This document shows positions 24,384 to 36,928 of a DNA stretch of 64,000 bases, one piece after another (the stretch's first letter is position 1; the number at the start of each line of letters is the position of its first letter). The stretch is from the NCBI GenBank assembly GCA_023105745.1, contig JALGQZ010000013.1:24438605-24502604 (forward strand), given 5' to 3'. This DNA comes from Austropuccinia psidii (lineage: Eukaryota > Basidiomycota > Pucciniomycetes > Pucciniales > Sphaerophragmiaceae). A program made the position numbers and the translations under genes. The notes beneath the pieces were generated by a model. The model worked only from the letters and a program-made list of their open reading frames with translations, ran no database searches and had not been told where the DNA came from.

Positions 24384-27300
24384 GTAAAATAAAGTGATTT
24401 TTAGCTTTCTGATAAAGAGGATTTACCATATTAACTCATTATAGAAAGAAAAAATGTTTCCTTTTAAGTAAAAGAGGTGCATACTCACTTTCCACTATAT
24501 AGTGGTGAATGCATGGATCTCATACATGTGCAATCTTCCAATATTAAGAAAACCAAACCTGCCAGATGTAAAGGTTATACAGCTGGATCATCTTGTATCA
24601 TTAATAATGTGACAAAAAACAGAGAAGTGAGGATATGTCTTGAATCAGGTGCTTCCTTCACTTGTGTTGGTAATTTTTATCTTGATAAAATCTATACCAA
24701 TTGGCAAGAGAAATTGATTCCAGTAAAAGGTATAAAATTCAGTAGCACTAGCCAAGATATGCATCCTTTGGAAATTTTTGAAGCAGAAATAATATTTCCT
24801 CATCTTGAAGGAGGTATTAGACTGAAAGTTTAATTCGTTGTTATGAATAATTGTACCTCAAAACATTCCATACTTGGGAATTATTATCTCAATATCTATG
24901 TTTTTGATATTAATAGTCACAAAAACAGATATTTCACAATAGGGGAAAATAAAAGACAAAAATTTGCCTTTCCTCTAGAAAAGAAAGAAATAACTGTCAC
25001 AAGACAAGTAAAAAATGTTAATAAGGAGAAATTTTTGACTGATCAATTGATTGAAGCACAAATTAGTCCTGAATTAACTTTTTAAAGGAAGGAAGACTTT
25101 ATTGAAATTTTATTTCAATATAGGGAAGCCTTTGCTTCAGATAATGAACCACTTGGAGCTATAAAAGGCCATGAAGTGTAAATTATGCTTAATGTGGAAA
25201 GACCTTATCCGCCACTATTAAGAAGACCAGCTTACTTGGCTAGCCCTAAAGCTAGAGAAGAATTAGAATCTCATATTAATGAGCTAATGAAACTGGGAGC
25301 TCTCAGAAATTCTGGAAAGAATGAGGAAGTAGAGGTGACAGCCCCTGTAACCATTACTTCAATAATGATAAATCAAGGATGGTTGCTAATTTTAGAGTAT
25401 TGAATAATTATACCATTCCTGACAGGTATCCAATTCCTAGAATTCATAAGACTTTTACTCAATTATCCAAAGCAATATTTATCACTTCTATGGATGCACT
25501 TGAAGGCTTCCATCAGATGTTTTTGACACCTCATTCTAGGAAATTATTGAGAATAATTTCCCGTTTTGGTATTTATAAATATTTGAGGATGCCTTTTGGA
25601 ATTAAAAATGCACCCTCTCATTATCAAATAATGATGAACACAATTTTTCTGCATGAATTATCAGAGGGATTATTAATCATTTATATTGATTAAATTATCA
25701 TTTTTTCAGAAACATTGAAATTGAATTTAGAGATAATTTCATTGGTACTTAACAAAACTCTTCAAGTGAACATGAAAATATTTCTCAAGAAATTTAATTT
25801 TGGGTTTCATTAGCTAAAACCTCTGGGACATGTAGTTTCAGTACTAAGCCTTTGTGTTGATAAGAAGAAAGTGGCTGCATTCTTATTGAAGAAAGTTCCC
25901 CATAGAAAGAAAGAAATGATGTTTTTCTTATGGTTTTCCAGTTACTAAAGGAAGAACCTCAAAAAAATTCAATTCATGCCAGATCATTGTACAGAATTCG
26001 TGATTAAGAATCTGTCTTTGGAATGAAACAAGAAACGATTAAGACATATGAAAATATTAATCATTCCTTAAAAAATGGTTCATTATTTCTTATTTCAAAC
26101 TAAAAACTTCCTTTCAAGCTATATATTAATTCATGTGGTTAATTATTAGGTGCAGATTTTCATCAAGCTCAAATCATCAATTGATAGCCTTATGAAGGTC
26201 CAGTTTTCTTTATATCAAGACAAATAAAAACTACTGAGGAGATATATGGAGCAAACCAAATGGAGTGCCTTTTCCTTTTATGGGATCTGGAAAACTTGAT
26301 TATTATCTTGATGGTAGTTTTTTTGAGGTAAGTACTGATCTTAATGTCATGAAATCAATTCTTGACATGCAAGCTCCAAAGAGACACATGTTGAGATGGA
26401 AGATTCCTATACAGGGGTATAAAGGAAATATTACCATAGTAAATAAATCTTGAAATATTTATAAGAATTTTGATGGCTTGAGTAGATGGGAATTACCCAA
26501 TACAACTGAAAATCCTTCCTATGTTCCTGCAAATTCAGAACCTCAAATTCCAATTGAAGGAATTAAAATCACAGATACAGATGTGTGAACAGAATTTTTT
26601 AAGGAGGTTAGAGAAAACTACATTAAAGGTAAGAATTGTCACATTCTTACTTCTCTACTTGACAATTATTTCAAAGATGAAGCTTTAGCTAATTCTTTGG
26701 ATGATATATGGAAAACATCATATGATGATGGAAGATTCCATTTATTTGATGTTACCTTATATCCCAGGTCTAAAAATACATGTGTTATGGTCTTATGTAG
26801 TAGAATTTTAATCAACACAATATTACTAGAGTTTCATGGCAAAATTTATTCTGGACACTTCTCTGAAGACAGAAAAATGGATATAATCAAGAACTGTGCT
26901 TGGTGGCCATATTTGAGAAAAGATGTAATTGATTAATGTCATAGTTTTGACAGGTGTCAAAAGGCCAATAAAGCTACTTGTGAAATATTTTGTTTGATTA
27001 TTTATATCAGATAACCAAGTACCCCATGGGAAGTGGTTAATATGGATTGGGTGATTTCCTTTCCACCTGGTGGTGAGAAAATTTTCAATGCATGTCTTGA
27101 TATTTTGGACAGTTACAGAATAAATGCAATATTTTTGCCATTTAATAAATATGACACAAATATAGATTCATCTCATTGAATTTGGAATATAATGATATCT
27201 TATACTGGTATTTTTATAAATATAATTAGTGATATAGATACAAATCTTTATTAATCCTTATGAACAAATATTCATAAGATTTTGAGAACTAAACTATCAT

Positions 27301-28141
27301 TTTAAACAGCTTATCCTTCACAACCTGATGTATTATCTGAAAGAATTATTTCAGACCCTTGAGGAAATAGTCAGAAGATTTTTTGCTTATAGACTGGAGC
27401 TTACGGATTTTGATGGCTTTACCCATGACTTGTGTACACTTATACTAGAATTGGAATTATAATACAAGACTCTCATACATTCTTAAGCAGTAAAAACTGC
27501 TGAAATGTTAGAAAAAAAATTTAATCCAAAAATTCCAATTGATAATTTAAGAAAGTACTTAGTGGATATTCATTCAACTGAATCAAGCTTTAAATTACTT
27601 ATTGATAAAGTGAGTAATAATTCAAACTAAATCATGGAAGATGCTTTTTACTATGTTAAACATAAATGGGACAAAAGTCATAAGACCCCAGAATTCAAAG
27701 TAGAAGACTCAATATTAGTTTCAACCTTGAAATTTAAGAATAATAAAGGTCTAAATAAGTTTAAATACTCTTTTTCTGTACCTTTTATTATTAAATCCCT
27801 TTATGTTACAAATGAATTAAAATTAGAACTTACAGGAGAATTGGAAAATAAACATCCAACTCTCCCTGTTGGTCTGGTAAAGAATGATACTTCAATTGAT
27901 AAGGAATTATTTCCTTTGAGAAATGAAACATCCTTAGAAGTACCACTACTTGATCAAAGTGCATATAAAAAGGTACTGAAAGTCTTCAAATAGAAAATAC
28001 TTAGGGTAAAAAATTCAATAGAATACTTATTCAGGTACAGAAACCCACAATATGATGATGAGTGGCTTTCATAAAGTATAATACCTGATTTTCAAAAGTT
28101 TCTCAGAAGATTCAGACATGAGAAAAGACCATTTCCTCAAT
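24384..28141 (+). pseudogene. Family-B pol: protease, RT, RNase H, integrase, chromodomain remnant
   Basis: Protease: CLESGASFTCVG (about 24,636), with catalytic Asp of D-S-G-A replaced by Glu. RT (25,379-25,900): [46 protein letters not shown]; the active-site motif reads YID then a stop (TAA at 25,691-25,693) where the second Asp should be. RNase H (about 26,100-26,460) is broken. The integrase zinc-finger region is near 26,840-26,990, with catalytic core fragments to about 27,600. The C-terminal open frame 27,634-27,993 (HKWDKSHKTPEFKVEDSILV, GELENKHPTLPVGLV) is followed by a chromodomain-like YRNPQYDDEWLS (about 28,040). Chromodomains can steer integration to histone marks. Inactive. Confidence 0.82.
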
Positions 28142-28281
28142 AAAAAGTTTGAATTGTGTGCTTTAAATTATTGAAAGTTATCAGTAGAGAGGATAGACAG
28201 TGGATTATACCTCCCCCCAATTCAATTGGGGCTAGAATATTCAATGAGAAATTGTATTACAATTTTTTTGGTGGTAGGGAA

Positions 28282-30342
28282 TGTGAGGTATATATAACAT
28301 ACCCATAGGGCCACAAAGAACTTTTTATACATTTTATTTATCAATAAAAAGACTTATCAAATAAATTTAAAAAAACAAAAATAAGCTAGGATAGACCCAT
28401 AGAGTGTTATACCCAAAAATTCTTATTTCCTAAGTTATTGGAAGTTTTAAAAATGTCATAGTAAAATTAAACATTTTTACAATTTTTAAAATTTTCCTTA
28501 AATTTTTTAAATCATTAATTTGAAGCTTAATTCTATATTTTCATAATATTTATGCAAACTTACAAAAATTCAGTTAAAATTGATTTTCTATGTATTTTTA
28601 TTGAATTGGCTTATTATTTGCCATACAGGCGTTAAATCCTTCACGAGCTCAATTTAAATTGGTTTAAAGCCATTGTATGACTTTAAATAGATAAAAGGGA
28701 AAAATTCACACAAAAAGGTGGAACAAAGGCAAAAAGGCAAAAAGATACAGGGTACCCAGCTTATGGGATTTTCAAGGATGCAAATAAGGTGGTCCTCCTG
28801 TATTGAAGGTTTTTAACCTTATTTAAAATTTTATATTAGACTTAAATTTAGAATATAGTTTGAATTATTTCATTACTCTTTTGAACAAGAATTACAAGCT
28901 TCCAAAAAGGTAAATACCAATATTCAGGCTTGTGATAATGGTTTTGAGAACTTTCAAAAATTAATTAAGTTTAAATAAGCTTAAAATTGAATTTTAAAGC
29001 CTTGAAACATTATCAAAAGTTAAGTTCTCTTTTTTATTGCTATGTTTCCAAATAAAAATAGCAATAACTTTGAAAATTCATAGAAAATCCAATTATCAAT
29101 GGATTTACTTGGAGATCTCAAACATATTAGAAATTAATGCTATCTGTATTTAAGGTAAATATTAGGTCCCTTTTTTTAATAAGATTATCTGTTATTTAGC
29201 CTTTAAAATACCTCTTTGAATGATTCTTAAAAAAAAATTAAGATTTCTTCAAAAAGTAATCAAAAATCCCATTTGAAAAGTGTTTTCTTGAAAGTATATT
29301 TCAAATTTGTTCATTTGATGAGATTTAATGTAAGTAAATTCTATATAAAAACTTGAAATGATAAGCTTAAATGAGTATTAAAGATACTTGAAGTTAATAA
29401 TAATTCTGGTAACTTTAAATTGAAATGAAAAATAAGTTACCTTTAGCTAAGAGCATTACTTTTAAGAATGGTTTTTCAGTTTTGATCTGAACACACCCTC
29501 TATATCCCTTATCAATCATTAGATTTTCTTTGAAAGAATAAAAGAAGCCTTTACCTCATTTTTTTTGTCCATCATCATCATTAAATCAATTAAAAATTTT
29601 AAAACATGTAATATTTTATTCTATATAAAATATCATATTATTAAAAGGAATTTTTAAGTTATTTTATTCTTTATAAATTATAAATTAAATAATTTGAATC
29701 ATAGAATTTGGATTATATTCTTTTAATTACCAAGAATTGTTTTTATTTTATAAAATTATTGTTTTAAATATCTTTTGAAATCCATAAATTCCTCTAAAAT
29801 ATCTTATTAACTCTTATTTTATCATAAAAAAAGTTGTTTTATTCCTTTAAAATATTGATATTAAGAAATTTTTTTAACTTAAAAAAAAAAATTCAATAGT
29901 ATAAATTTTGTTTTTTGACTTATTGTATTAAATAAATATTATAATTAAGTTTTCTCTGAATTTCTAAATATTTTTATCTAGTATTAGTTTTTTTTTTAGA
30001 ATTTTTCTATAATAATTATCTCTACACAATTTTTTTGTGATAATTAATTTTTTAAATAATAATTTTATTTTCCACATATAGTTTTCTCATTAAGGGATTT
30101 TATATTTCTTATTATTATAACTTTCATAAATTATGATAAAAAGACAATATTTATAATTTATTATAATTATTAAATAATTTTTTTATTATTTAATAATAAT
30201 TAATTTTTTATATATAATTATTTTGGCAAAGATATTCATTTGCAGTTATAATATTTAACTATATGATATTTTCTACTTAGGAGAGTCATTTTAAGATTGA
30301 TTTTTATTAATATTATCAAGATTTTTGTAGAAAAACCTTACA
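28282..30342 (+). repeat. Family-B 3' LTR
   Basis: Starts TGTGAGGTATATATAACATA after a purine-rich tract (GGTGGTAGGGAA, the likely plus-strand primer) and ends AAAACCTTACA at 30,342; about 2.06 kb. Confidence 0.75.
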
Positions 30343-31690
30343 TTTATGGTACCTAAAATAAATCAAATTACTTTATTGGTACTAAATTAAAATTAAAATC
30401 TCAAAATTAGATTTAAAAATTTCCCAAACCTAAAATTTTTTTATATTTTAACCTTTCATATTTCTTTAATTATTCATTAATCTTTTAGCTCAACAAAGAT
30501 TTAATTAATCTCATAAAATTTAATTATTTAAAATATTTTCAAAAAAAAAATTATCCAGATCCCAAATTATGGTTTTATGAAAAAATTTAAGAATCTATGT
30601 CAAATCATAGTTTAAGGCTTTTGTATCATAATCTTTTTATATATATTTAAATTTTGAATATTTTAATTTTTAATATATTTTTAACTTTTTTTTAAATTTA
30701 TTTGTTTAAAGAATTTTTTTTTTTTTTTCGAAAACAAAAAATATTTATGGTATTTATTCTTTTATTAAATCAGTTATTTATATATATATATATATAAAAA
30801 TTTATACTCCTATATTATAATTAATTATATTTTTGATAATTATTAATATTTTTTTTTCTTAATAAAAATAATTATTTCTTTAAAAATAAATTACATAAAA
30901 AGTTTACCTATAAAATTCATATATATATCACTTTAAGAAGAAAAAAAAAATAGGCTTTTTTTCCCAATAAAAGAGCCTCATTAATATAATTCTATTAATA
31001 TTAAATGGGATAAAAATGTTAATTAATGATACCCAGAATATTAAAAATAAAATATCTTAGCCTTGATATAATAATTATGAGTATTTTTAAATAACTAAGG
31101 TACCAAAAATATAAAAAAAAAAAAAAGAATTATTATTCATTAAAGTTATTACTAAAAATGGAATAAATTAAATAAATTTTAGAAATTCATTATTTTTAGA
31201 AATAAAAAAAAAAATTAAAATCGAAATTAAATTTATAAATGTTTTCTAAGGTGTGAATTTAAAACTTTGATAAAAAAAAATCAAGTAATTTTCCTATCCT
31301 CAAAATTTGTTTAAAGTAAAATTCAATCAAAAAAAAAACAAACTAAAATTTAATAATTTTAATAGAAAACACATCAAATTTATATATTATTTTTTTTTAA
31401 AAAAAAAATTATAAGTATAAAACAATAATATTAAAAAGATTTATTTTTTTACTAACAATAAAAATTTATTCAAAAAAATACTTTACAAGAGATATTTAAG
31501 GCTAAAAAAGGAATTTATTTAAGATAAATTTTAATTGAAAATAATTGAGAAAAGAAATTCAGGCAATTAAAACACCTAAAATTGACTAGACTGAATTTGG
31601 AAACAAAATGACAGATTTAATAGTGATAAAAGATGTTTTAATTCACTTATGGGGTGGTTCAATGGGTAAAAATGATTATAAGAGTTAAAA
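30343..31690. other. Extremely AT-rich spacer
   Basis: No gene or recognised repeat. Long A and T runs, a (TA) microsatellite near 30,779-30,796 and almost no G or C. No open frame of note. Confidence 0.7.
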
Positions 31691-33050
31691 ACAATGATTA
31701 TAATGATTTTTTCATGTGGTTAAGAGGTATAAAATGATTTGAAAAGGGTAGTTGGAATCTTTTATTGATTGGTTTAACAGTGTTTAAACTAATTATAAAA
31801 GGAAAAGATTCTAACATGAAGAGAAAGGTGGGACAAAGAAGACATTTTTTTATAGCCATCAATTCTCTTACTCCAAAAGTAAGATTTTCTCTTGTCAGTT
31901 GTGGAAAACACTCTGACAACAGAAAAGCAAATTATGACATCATTGAACCCTGGTTTAGACCAAAAAAGGGCTGGTTTTAGCCATTTTTTTTATTTTCAGC
32001 CATTTTGGACCCTTAAATCAGCTATTACTATAGTAATACCTGGTTTTAAGCCTTCAAAACAAATCAGAATGTGTGTAAGAGATTTAAAAACAAGTTTAAA
32101 CATTTTTTACTATGTTTTTTTATCTTAAGGGTAGCTTTACCCTCTTGGCAACAATTAAAACTGACCTGGTTGGTATCAAAACCTCATCATCAATTGAGTC
32201 ACAGACCCTGTGACTCAATTCCAGGCCAAAAGTGATGAACTTTTGCATTTATTTTGACATACCACACCTGTCAGCAAGGAATTTGGGGAATTCTGGCACC
32301 CTTGGAGCTAGAGTACCTTTTCCCCCCCAGAATCAATCTTTCCAATTTATTTTTTCTTTAATTCCTCATCACACAATACACTTGTAATCTACACATACAA
32401 TTCACTTGAGTTTTTACAGTACACAACTGTAATAATTGATACCTCATATGTAAATTACAGTTCACTTATGTAACACATGCGCACATTTTGACATTTCAAT
32501 TGAGAATACTTAAATTCCTCATAACTTCTAAACTATGCACAACACCTCAATTTTAACACAAAAATTGATGGTTAACACTACATGTGGTGTGAAATAAATT
32601 AAGGTTTTGAGGATTTTCAACTTTTGTACAGGAAAATACTAAAAACTTAATTTAAGCTTATTTAGAGCTGAGTTACAGAAATTTTACCCAGAGGTGACCC
32701 CACCTTATCTTTTATGAGGAATTTAATAGTGAAATAATTTTCATAAGCTTAAATATTGGATAAAAAAGGTATAATAAATTTTGCTTAACCTTTTTCCAAA
32801 AATATTTTAAATTTAATATTTTTGTTGAAAATTTATTCTACTTAATTTTTCAAGTAAAAATGTGTTTTCACAAGTTTAAATTTTAATGTAATTTTAATTT
32901 TAAATTATAATTAAAATTCTGATTTTATATATAAATTTTATATTAATATTTTACTATTTGTTTTAATAATATAAATAAATTTATTTATAATTATAACATG
33001 ATTTGTTATTTGTGGTCTTTTGGGTATATAAAAATACCTATAAGACTTAC
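31691..33050. other. Unassigned repeat-like DNA with an LTR-B-like right end
   Basis: No gene recognised. Plus-strand open frames near 31,765-32,128 have no family I know. The right end (about 32,990-33,050), read on the minus strand, resembles the family-B LTR start (ATACC, then CCACAAATAAC), so at least part is probably a diverged minus-strand LTR. Confidence 0.4.
32192..32220. repeat. Perfect 13-bp inverted repeat, 3-nt loop
   Basis: AATTGAGTCACAG (32,192-32,204), ACC, then its exact complement (32,208-32,220). Each arm contains a TGAGTCA/TGACTCA box, the sequence bound by Gcn4/AP-1-type bZIP factors. It could be a hairpin or paired regulatory sites; function unknown. Confidence 0.8.
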
Positions 33051-33823
33051 AACATTCTTTATTAATTTGAGTTATTATTATTATTATTTATGAACTTTAA
33101 ATTAGACATCAGGAGGGGTGAGTATAATTAAATTTACTGATATTAGTTTTGAATGTTACTCACAGTAAATTTGTCTAAACCCTAATTATTTGTTTATTTT
33201 CCTTGTAATAAGTGGATAGTTATTGTTATCATCTCAAATTTACCTTTTCTTTATAAATTTTCTCATGTTGATCAAAGTATTTTGAAAAATAATTATTGTT
33301 TTATTTTCTTCATATAAGTCAAGCCATCATTCTACCTTTTTGTTTTGTTGAGGTTAAAAACAATGCTTTTGCAGCACTGCCTGCGATTTTATCTTCTCAA
33401 TTACCACTCTCACCGCATGCTCTCAATATTATATTGAACATTTTTGCCGTTAGTTTTTGCTATTCTGCTAAGCGAAAACAGATAAGGAGTTTTTTGTTAA
33501 TTCTTTTTTCATTTAATTCAACTTAAATTCCGAAATAAGAAAATTCAAACAATTTTTTCACTCTTGAACTGTTTGACAGAAGGCTCTTTGGAAACCAACA
33601 ATGCAGCATTGCCCAACAATCAAATATTTTTATAACATGAATGAATTATTCTTGTGAGAAAAGTTGGATAATGAGTTTTCCATAAACAACATTGTTAGTT
33701 ATAGTGCAAACCCACATTAAAATTACAGACATACAGACGAAAAAGCTGATCCCCAATCGATTAAACCTTTAATTTGGGTATGGAACCCGGAATGAAAACG
33801 CATTCCATAAATAGCAAATTCTT
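33051..33823. other. Intergenic region downstream of the RING gene
   Basis: No gene recognised. The part from about 33,360 has ordinary CpG content (for example CACCGCATGC near 33,412), unlike the transposon DNA around it. An open frame at 33,296-33,526 (+) has no known motif and I do not call it a gene. This region probably holds the 3' UTR and terminator of the RING gene. Confidence 0.5.
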
Positions 33824-34978
33824 TTAATCCCCCAAATAGTCAACTGGTTTTGGGTCAGAAACGACTTCTAGTTGAGCTCGTCTCTCGGCTTCCTGGGCTT
33901 GGACCATTTCTCTTTCTGTCTCAGCACGAGATAGTAGACGAATAGCTTCTTCGAGCATATACAAGCGAACACGTACTGAGCCTGCTGTACGACATTCAGG
34001 GCATTGAACGGGGGCATCGCTACCAGCTTCAAACTTGCGGGTGTGTGACTGAAAGGGTTCTTCACTGAGAGCGGATTTGGCCCACTGTTCTATGCATGCT
34101 TGACAAAAAGTGTCTAGGAGGTCAATAAAAGTTTTGTCAATAAGCCAAAAGGTTGGATGATTTGATTGATATGAGGATCAAACTTACGTCCACAACGCAA
34201 GCTTACAGCATCTGACTTTGCCAGGCCCTCATAGCATAGTGGACAAGTAAAACATTCTCGCAAGGTTTCGATGGTAGCACATAGCATTTCATGAGAGCGA
34301 TTGAGGGCGACAGAGGATAATGGGAAGTTTTTGGCGTCTTCTCTTAGACGCTTGATTACCTATGAGTGATTGGGATGACTCGATGGTTAGTCGAGTAGAG
34401 AGTGATTGGTAGGCATGCATGCTGTGACATAAGTAATCGAAGTCCGAATGGGATCGAAATAAGACTTTACCAACGATATCTTGAGCACCAATTTGTTGCT
34501 TCAACTCATGGACAGAATCCCAAGCGGCCTCACATTGTTGGCTGGATACTTCATTCAACTACAAATCAAACGTCAATCGATCTCAGTGAACTAGGAATTC
34601 AGAATGAGAAAATTGATGTTTGAGGACAGGCAGGAGGACAAAAAAATTCACTTGAGATTGTTGACGAAGCACATCCTCTAATTCGAGTACCTTTCGTTCA
34701 GCATGTATCTTGGCCATCTTGGCCACATTCAACTCGGTTGCCAAACGATTCATTGCTTGTGTTTTCGATTCGCCTGGACGCTGAATGGGCGGCGGAGAGG
34801 GTTGAGCAAAAGAGCTAGGCGGGTCACGTATTTCGATCGGGGCCATGGCCGAGGACGAACGACGATAAGAAAAGCAGCAAAGACGACCAACGATAGAAGA
34901 AAAGAAGCGATGACGACGACTTGGGAAGGCGGTCGACGAGCTAGGGTCAGTCTGAAGTGGAGAAGCAGCGTCTGACAT
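33824..34978 (-). CDS. RING-finger (C3HC4) coiled-coil protein, probable E3 ubiquitin ligase
   Basis: Four exons on the minus strand: 34,978-34,652; 34,558-34,471; about 34,340-34,188; 34,113-33,824. Introns 1 (donor GTGAAT, acceptor TGTAG) and 3 (GTAAGT...CTCCTAG) are clear. The acceptor of intron 2 is uncertain; the one used here keeps the frame and gives about 285 residues. The N-terminus is Ser/Pro-rich. A probable coiled coil follows (MNRLATELNVAKMAKIHAER onward, through VHELKQQIGAQD). Then comes a complete C3HC4 RING: CPLC, 13 residues, CGHTFCQAC, 30 residues, CPEC. The tail is Glu/Arg-rich and ends PVDYLGD. RING domains recruit ubiquitin-charged E2 enzymes; the substrate is unknown. 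Start chosen at MSDAA (34,978); an in-frame Met at 35,005 is possible. Host-like base composition. Confidence 0.85.
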
Positions 34979-35067
34979 GGATTTTGACTCGAATCGGATT
35001 AACATTCAAGCCAAGGCCGGAGCGAAAGATCAAGATCGAATCGGCCCTGAGAAACGCCCACTGAGGA

Positions 35068-35256
35068 TCAACAGGGGCCAAACTGAGCAAGTCCTCGAGG
35101 ATTGAGAGCGTCACTGAGCTTATGAAGATCTTGGGCCAAGAATGATGATGGAAGAAGACTGCTAGACCAAGGGAGCCAGCTGACTGATGGAAGCTTCAGA
35201 GCCAGTGGAGAAAACTCAATGAGCCAAGTCTGGATCAGATCATCAAAAGAAGCCAT
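35068..35256 (-). CDS. Hypothetical short open frame upstream of the RING gene
   Basis: A 62-codon frame beginning MASFDDLIQTWLIEF and ending LAQFGPC, with host-like GC and CpG content. I recognise no domain. It could be a small gene, the first exon of an unrecognised gene, or part of the RING gene's 5' leader (an upstream open frame), since it lies only 90 bp upstream in the same orientation. Confidence 0.3.
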   Translation of the reverse strand: MASFDDLIQTWLIEFSPLALKLPSVSWLPWSSSLLPSSFLAQDLHKLSDALNPRGLAQFGPC

Positions 35257-35520
35257 TGGATTAGTGAGATGATTTTATTTGTCCTGGGAAGAATGACAGC
35301 CATTGATAGAAGGATAGTATAGAAATTTAACTTGGAGTTCAAGGGACATCAAGACTTGAGATTTTAGGTGAATTTTTGAGATTTTTAGGTGAATTTAATG
35401 ACAAATCTCATAAAAAATCAAAAAATTCACTCAGATTGAAACTAAACTAAAACATTTTATGACAAATTAACAGTGTTTTGATGACAAAAAATTAATCATT
35501 CAAAACAGCCATCTCAAACC
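35257..35520. other. Spacer with short direct repeats
   Basis: No gene. GAGATTTT(T)AGGTGAATTT occurs twice in tandem near 35,358-35,397, followed by a partly inverted version. This may be the edge between host DNA and the element carrying the second SANT-like gene. Confidence 0.4.
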
Positions 35521-35900
35521 TGCCAAATCCCATAGAAAGAGCCTAATATTTCAAATGCAAATGTGGATTCTTTTTAACTGAGGCACCCTGAATTTATACC
35601 AAACACCAACATCATCACAGCCTTCTGGCCAACTAACTCATGTCAATTATAACTTTATCATCAATTGGTTAAAGAGCAAATCAAATTATGATGCTTGTTT
35701 TGGGAAAAGTGGTACAACTTCAGTTGGAAGGCCACCTTTCAGAAAACAAAATGGATTCCAGCTTATGGCTATTGAGGTCAATAAGAAGTCCCAAAACAAT
35801 TTAAATCTTACAGCAGCAAGTATGTGTGACTAATGGCAAACATATAAGAAGAAATATACTTTGGCCAAATAATTCAAGCTTTGTGGTAGGCCATACAATT
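35521..35900 (+). pseudogene. SANT/Myb-like gene, left half (split)
   Basis: Plus strand. CCAAATCCC at 35,523 and TTTTAACTGAG at about 35,572 match the upstream region of the 5.2-kb copy. The reading then gives IINWLKSKSNYDACFGKSG, TSVGRPPFRKQNGFQLMAIE and WQTYKKKYTLAK (about 35,650-35,868), closely following the first copy. Stops occur before WQTYKK and after TLAK. The frame is lost near 35,880; the matching remainder is at 57,380-57,605, beyond a 21-kb nested retrotransposon. Confidence 0.7.
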
Positions 35901-36345
35901 TTGTCAGTTTGGATTAATGAAAAAATAAATAAATAAAAGATTATAAGTAGTATTTTATTTTAAAATTAAAATCAAGAGGGATTTTTATTCACATACAATT
36001 AGGAGGGGAGCCAAATTCTAGATTTAAAATAATGTTTTGAAGATTGGCAAATATAAAACAAGACAGGTTAAACTTAAAGACTGTCTTAAATCTAACACAG
36101 GGTTTTAGGAAGATTAAAGTTAGAATTGATTAGTCATCAATTCAAATTGTGCTTAGTAATCAAGGAGATAAGGGCACAGGGTTTCCCCACATTTTAGAAA
36201 AATTCAATTCAAATATCAACAAATGACATCATTTCCCCACAATTTCCCCACAATCTCAAGAATTGAATTGAAACTACAGGTTACCTGAAAAAAAGCACAG
36301 ACCTCCTAGTTCAATAACCACCAAACCTTAATCTCACACATCATT
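35901..36345. other. Unassigned DNA between SANT-like half and family-C LTR
   Basis: No gene recognised. It contains TTTCCCCAC repeated near 36,181, 36,230 and 36,240. It could be an intron of the SANT-like gene or another small insertion; the 5-kb copy has no counterpart here. Confidence 0.4.
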
Positions 36346-36928
36346 TGATTCAAAACCTAAAATTGGAGACTTGAAAGATTCTAGCTCCACCTTTTTTTGA
36401 CACTCCCATAGATATTCCAAAAAATATAAATGGAGGCCCACTTTCCCCCCATCCAATTCTTTTTTCCTCATGTCCCAAAGTGTGATTCATCAAAAAAACT
36501 CAACTTCTAAATATTTTTTTTTGAAACATTTAGGTATAAAAGAGAGTTCCCATTGTGAGAGAAGAAATAAAAGCTAGTAGTTGTAGTTATTACAGTTTGA
36601 GGTTTTATAAAGTAAAGTGGTATTAAATAGTAGTCTACCCTACTTTATAATTCATTCTGTAATTTGATCAATATATTTATTGGTTTATATATAAATTTTA
36701 GCTAAGATTAGTATACATTATATTATAAATTTACTCAAGTACTCTTGAATAATCATATTTCATTTTAAGCTAGAAATTACAAATACTTTTTTTTATATAA
36801 ATATATTATCATTATCAATTTTGGAAAATAAACTCATATTGATCATAGCCTAGATAGTAAAAATACTATCTCTGAGTGTTATTTATTCATCACTAAAGTT
36901 TACAATTTATTTACAGGTTATTAGAGTT

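Larger units (their letters stand above)
18706..30342 (+). mobile_element. Family-B Ty3/gypsy element, old copy
   Basis: 5' LTR (18,706-20,318, first ~460 bp missing), primer site, gag, pol and 3' LTR (28,282-30,342) lie in one orientation, interrupted only by a solo family-A LTR (22,993-24,383). Many stops and frameshifts and strong divergence between the two LTRs point to an old insertion. It is the same family, but a different subtype, as the element at 57,650-64,000. Confidence 0.8.

Noticed and set aside
30343..31690. Mitochondrial or centromeric DNA insert
   Set aside because: High AT alone is not evidence; no mitochondrial gene or satellite unit was seen.
33296..33526. 76-codon plus-strand frame near the RING gene
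   Set aside because: Host-like composition but no domain, no clear splice or start context; kept only as part of the intergenic entry.
34703..34975. 90-codon plus-strand open frame
   Set aside because: Lies opposite exon 1 of the RING gene; Arg-rich, no domain. A shadow of the coding strand.
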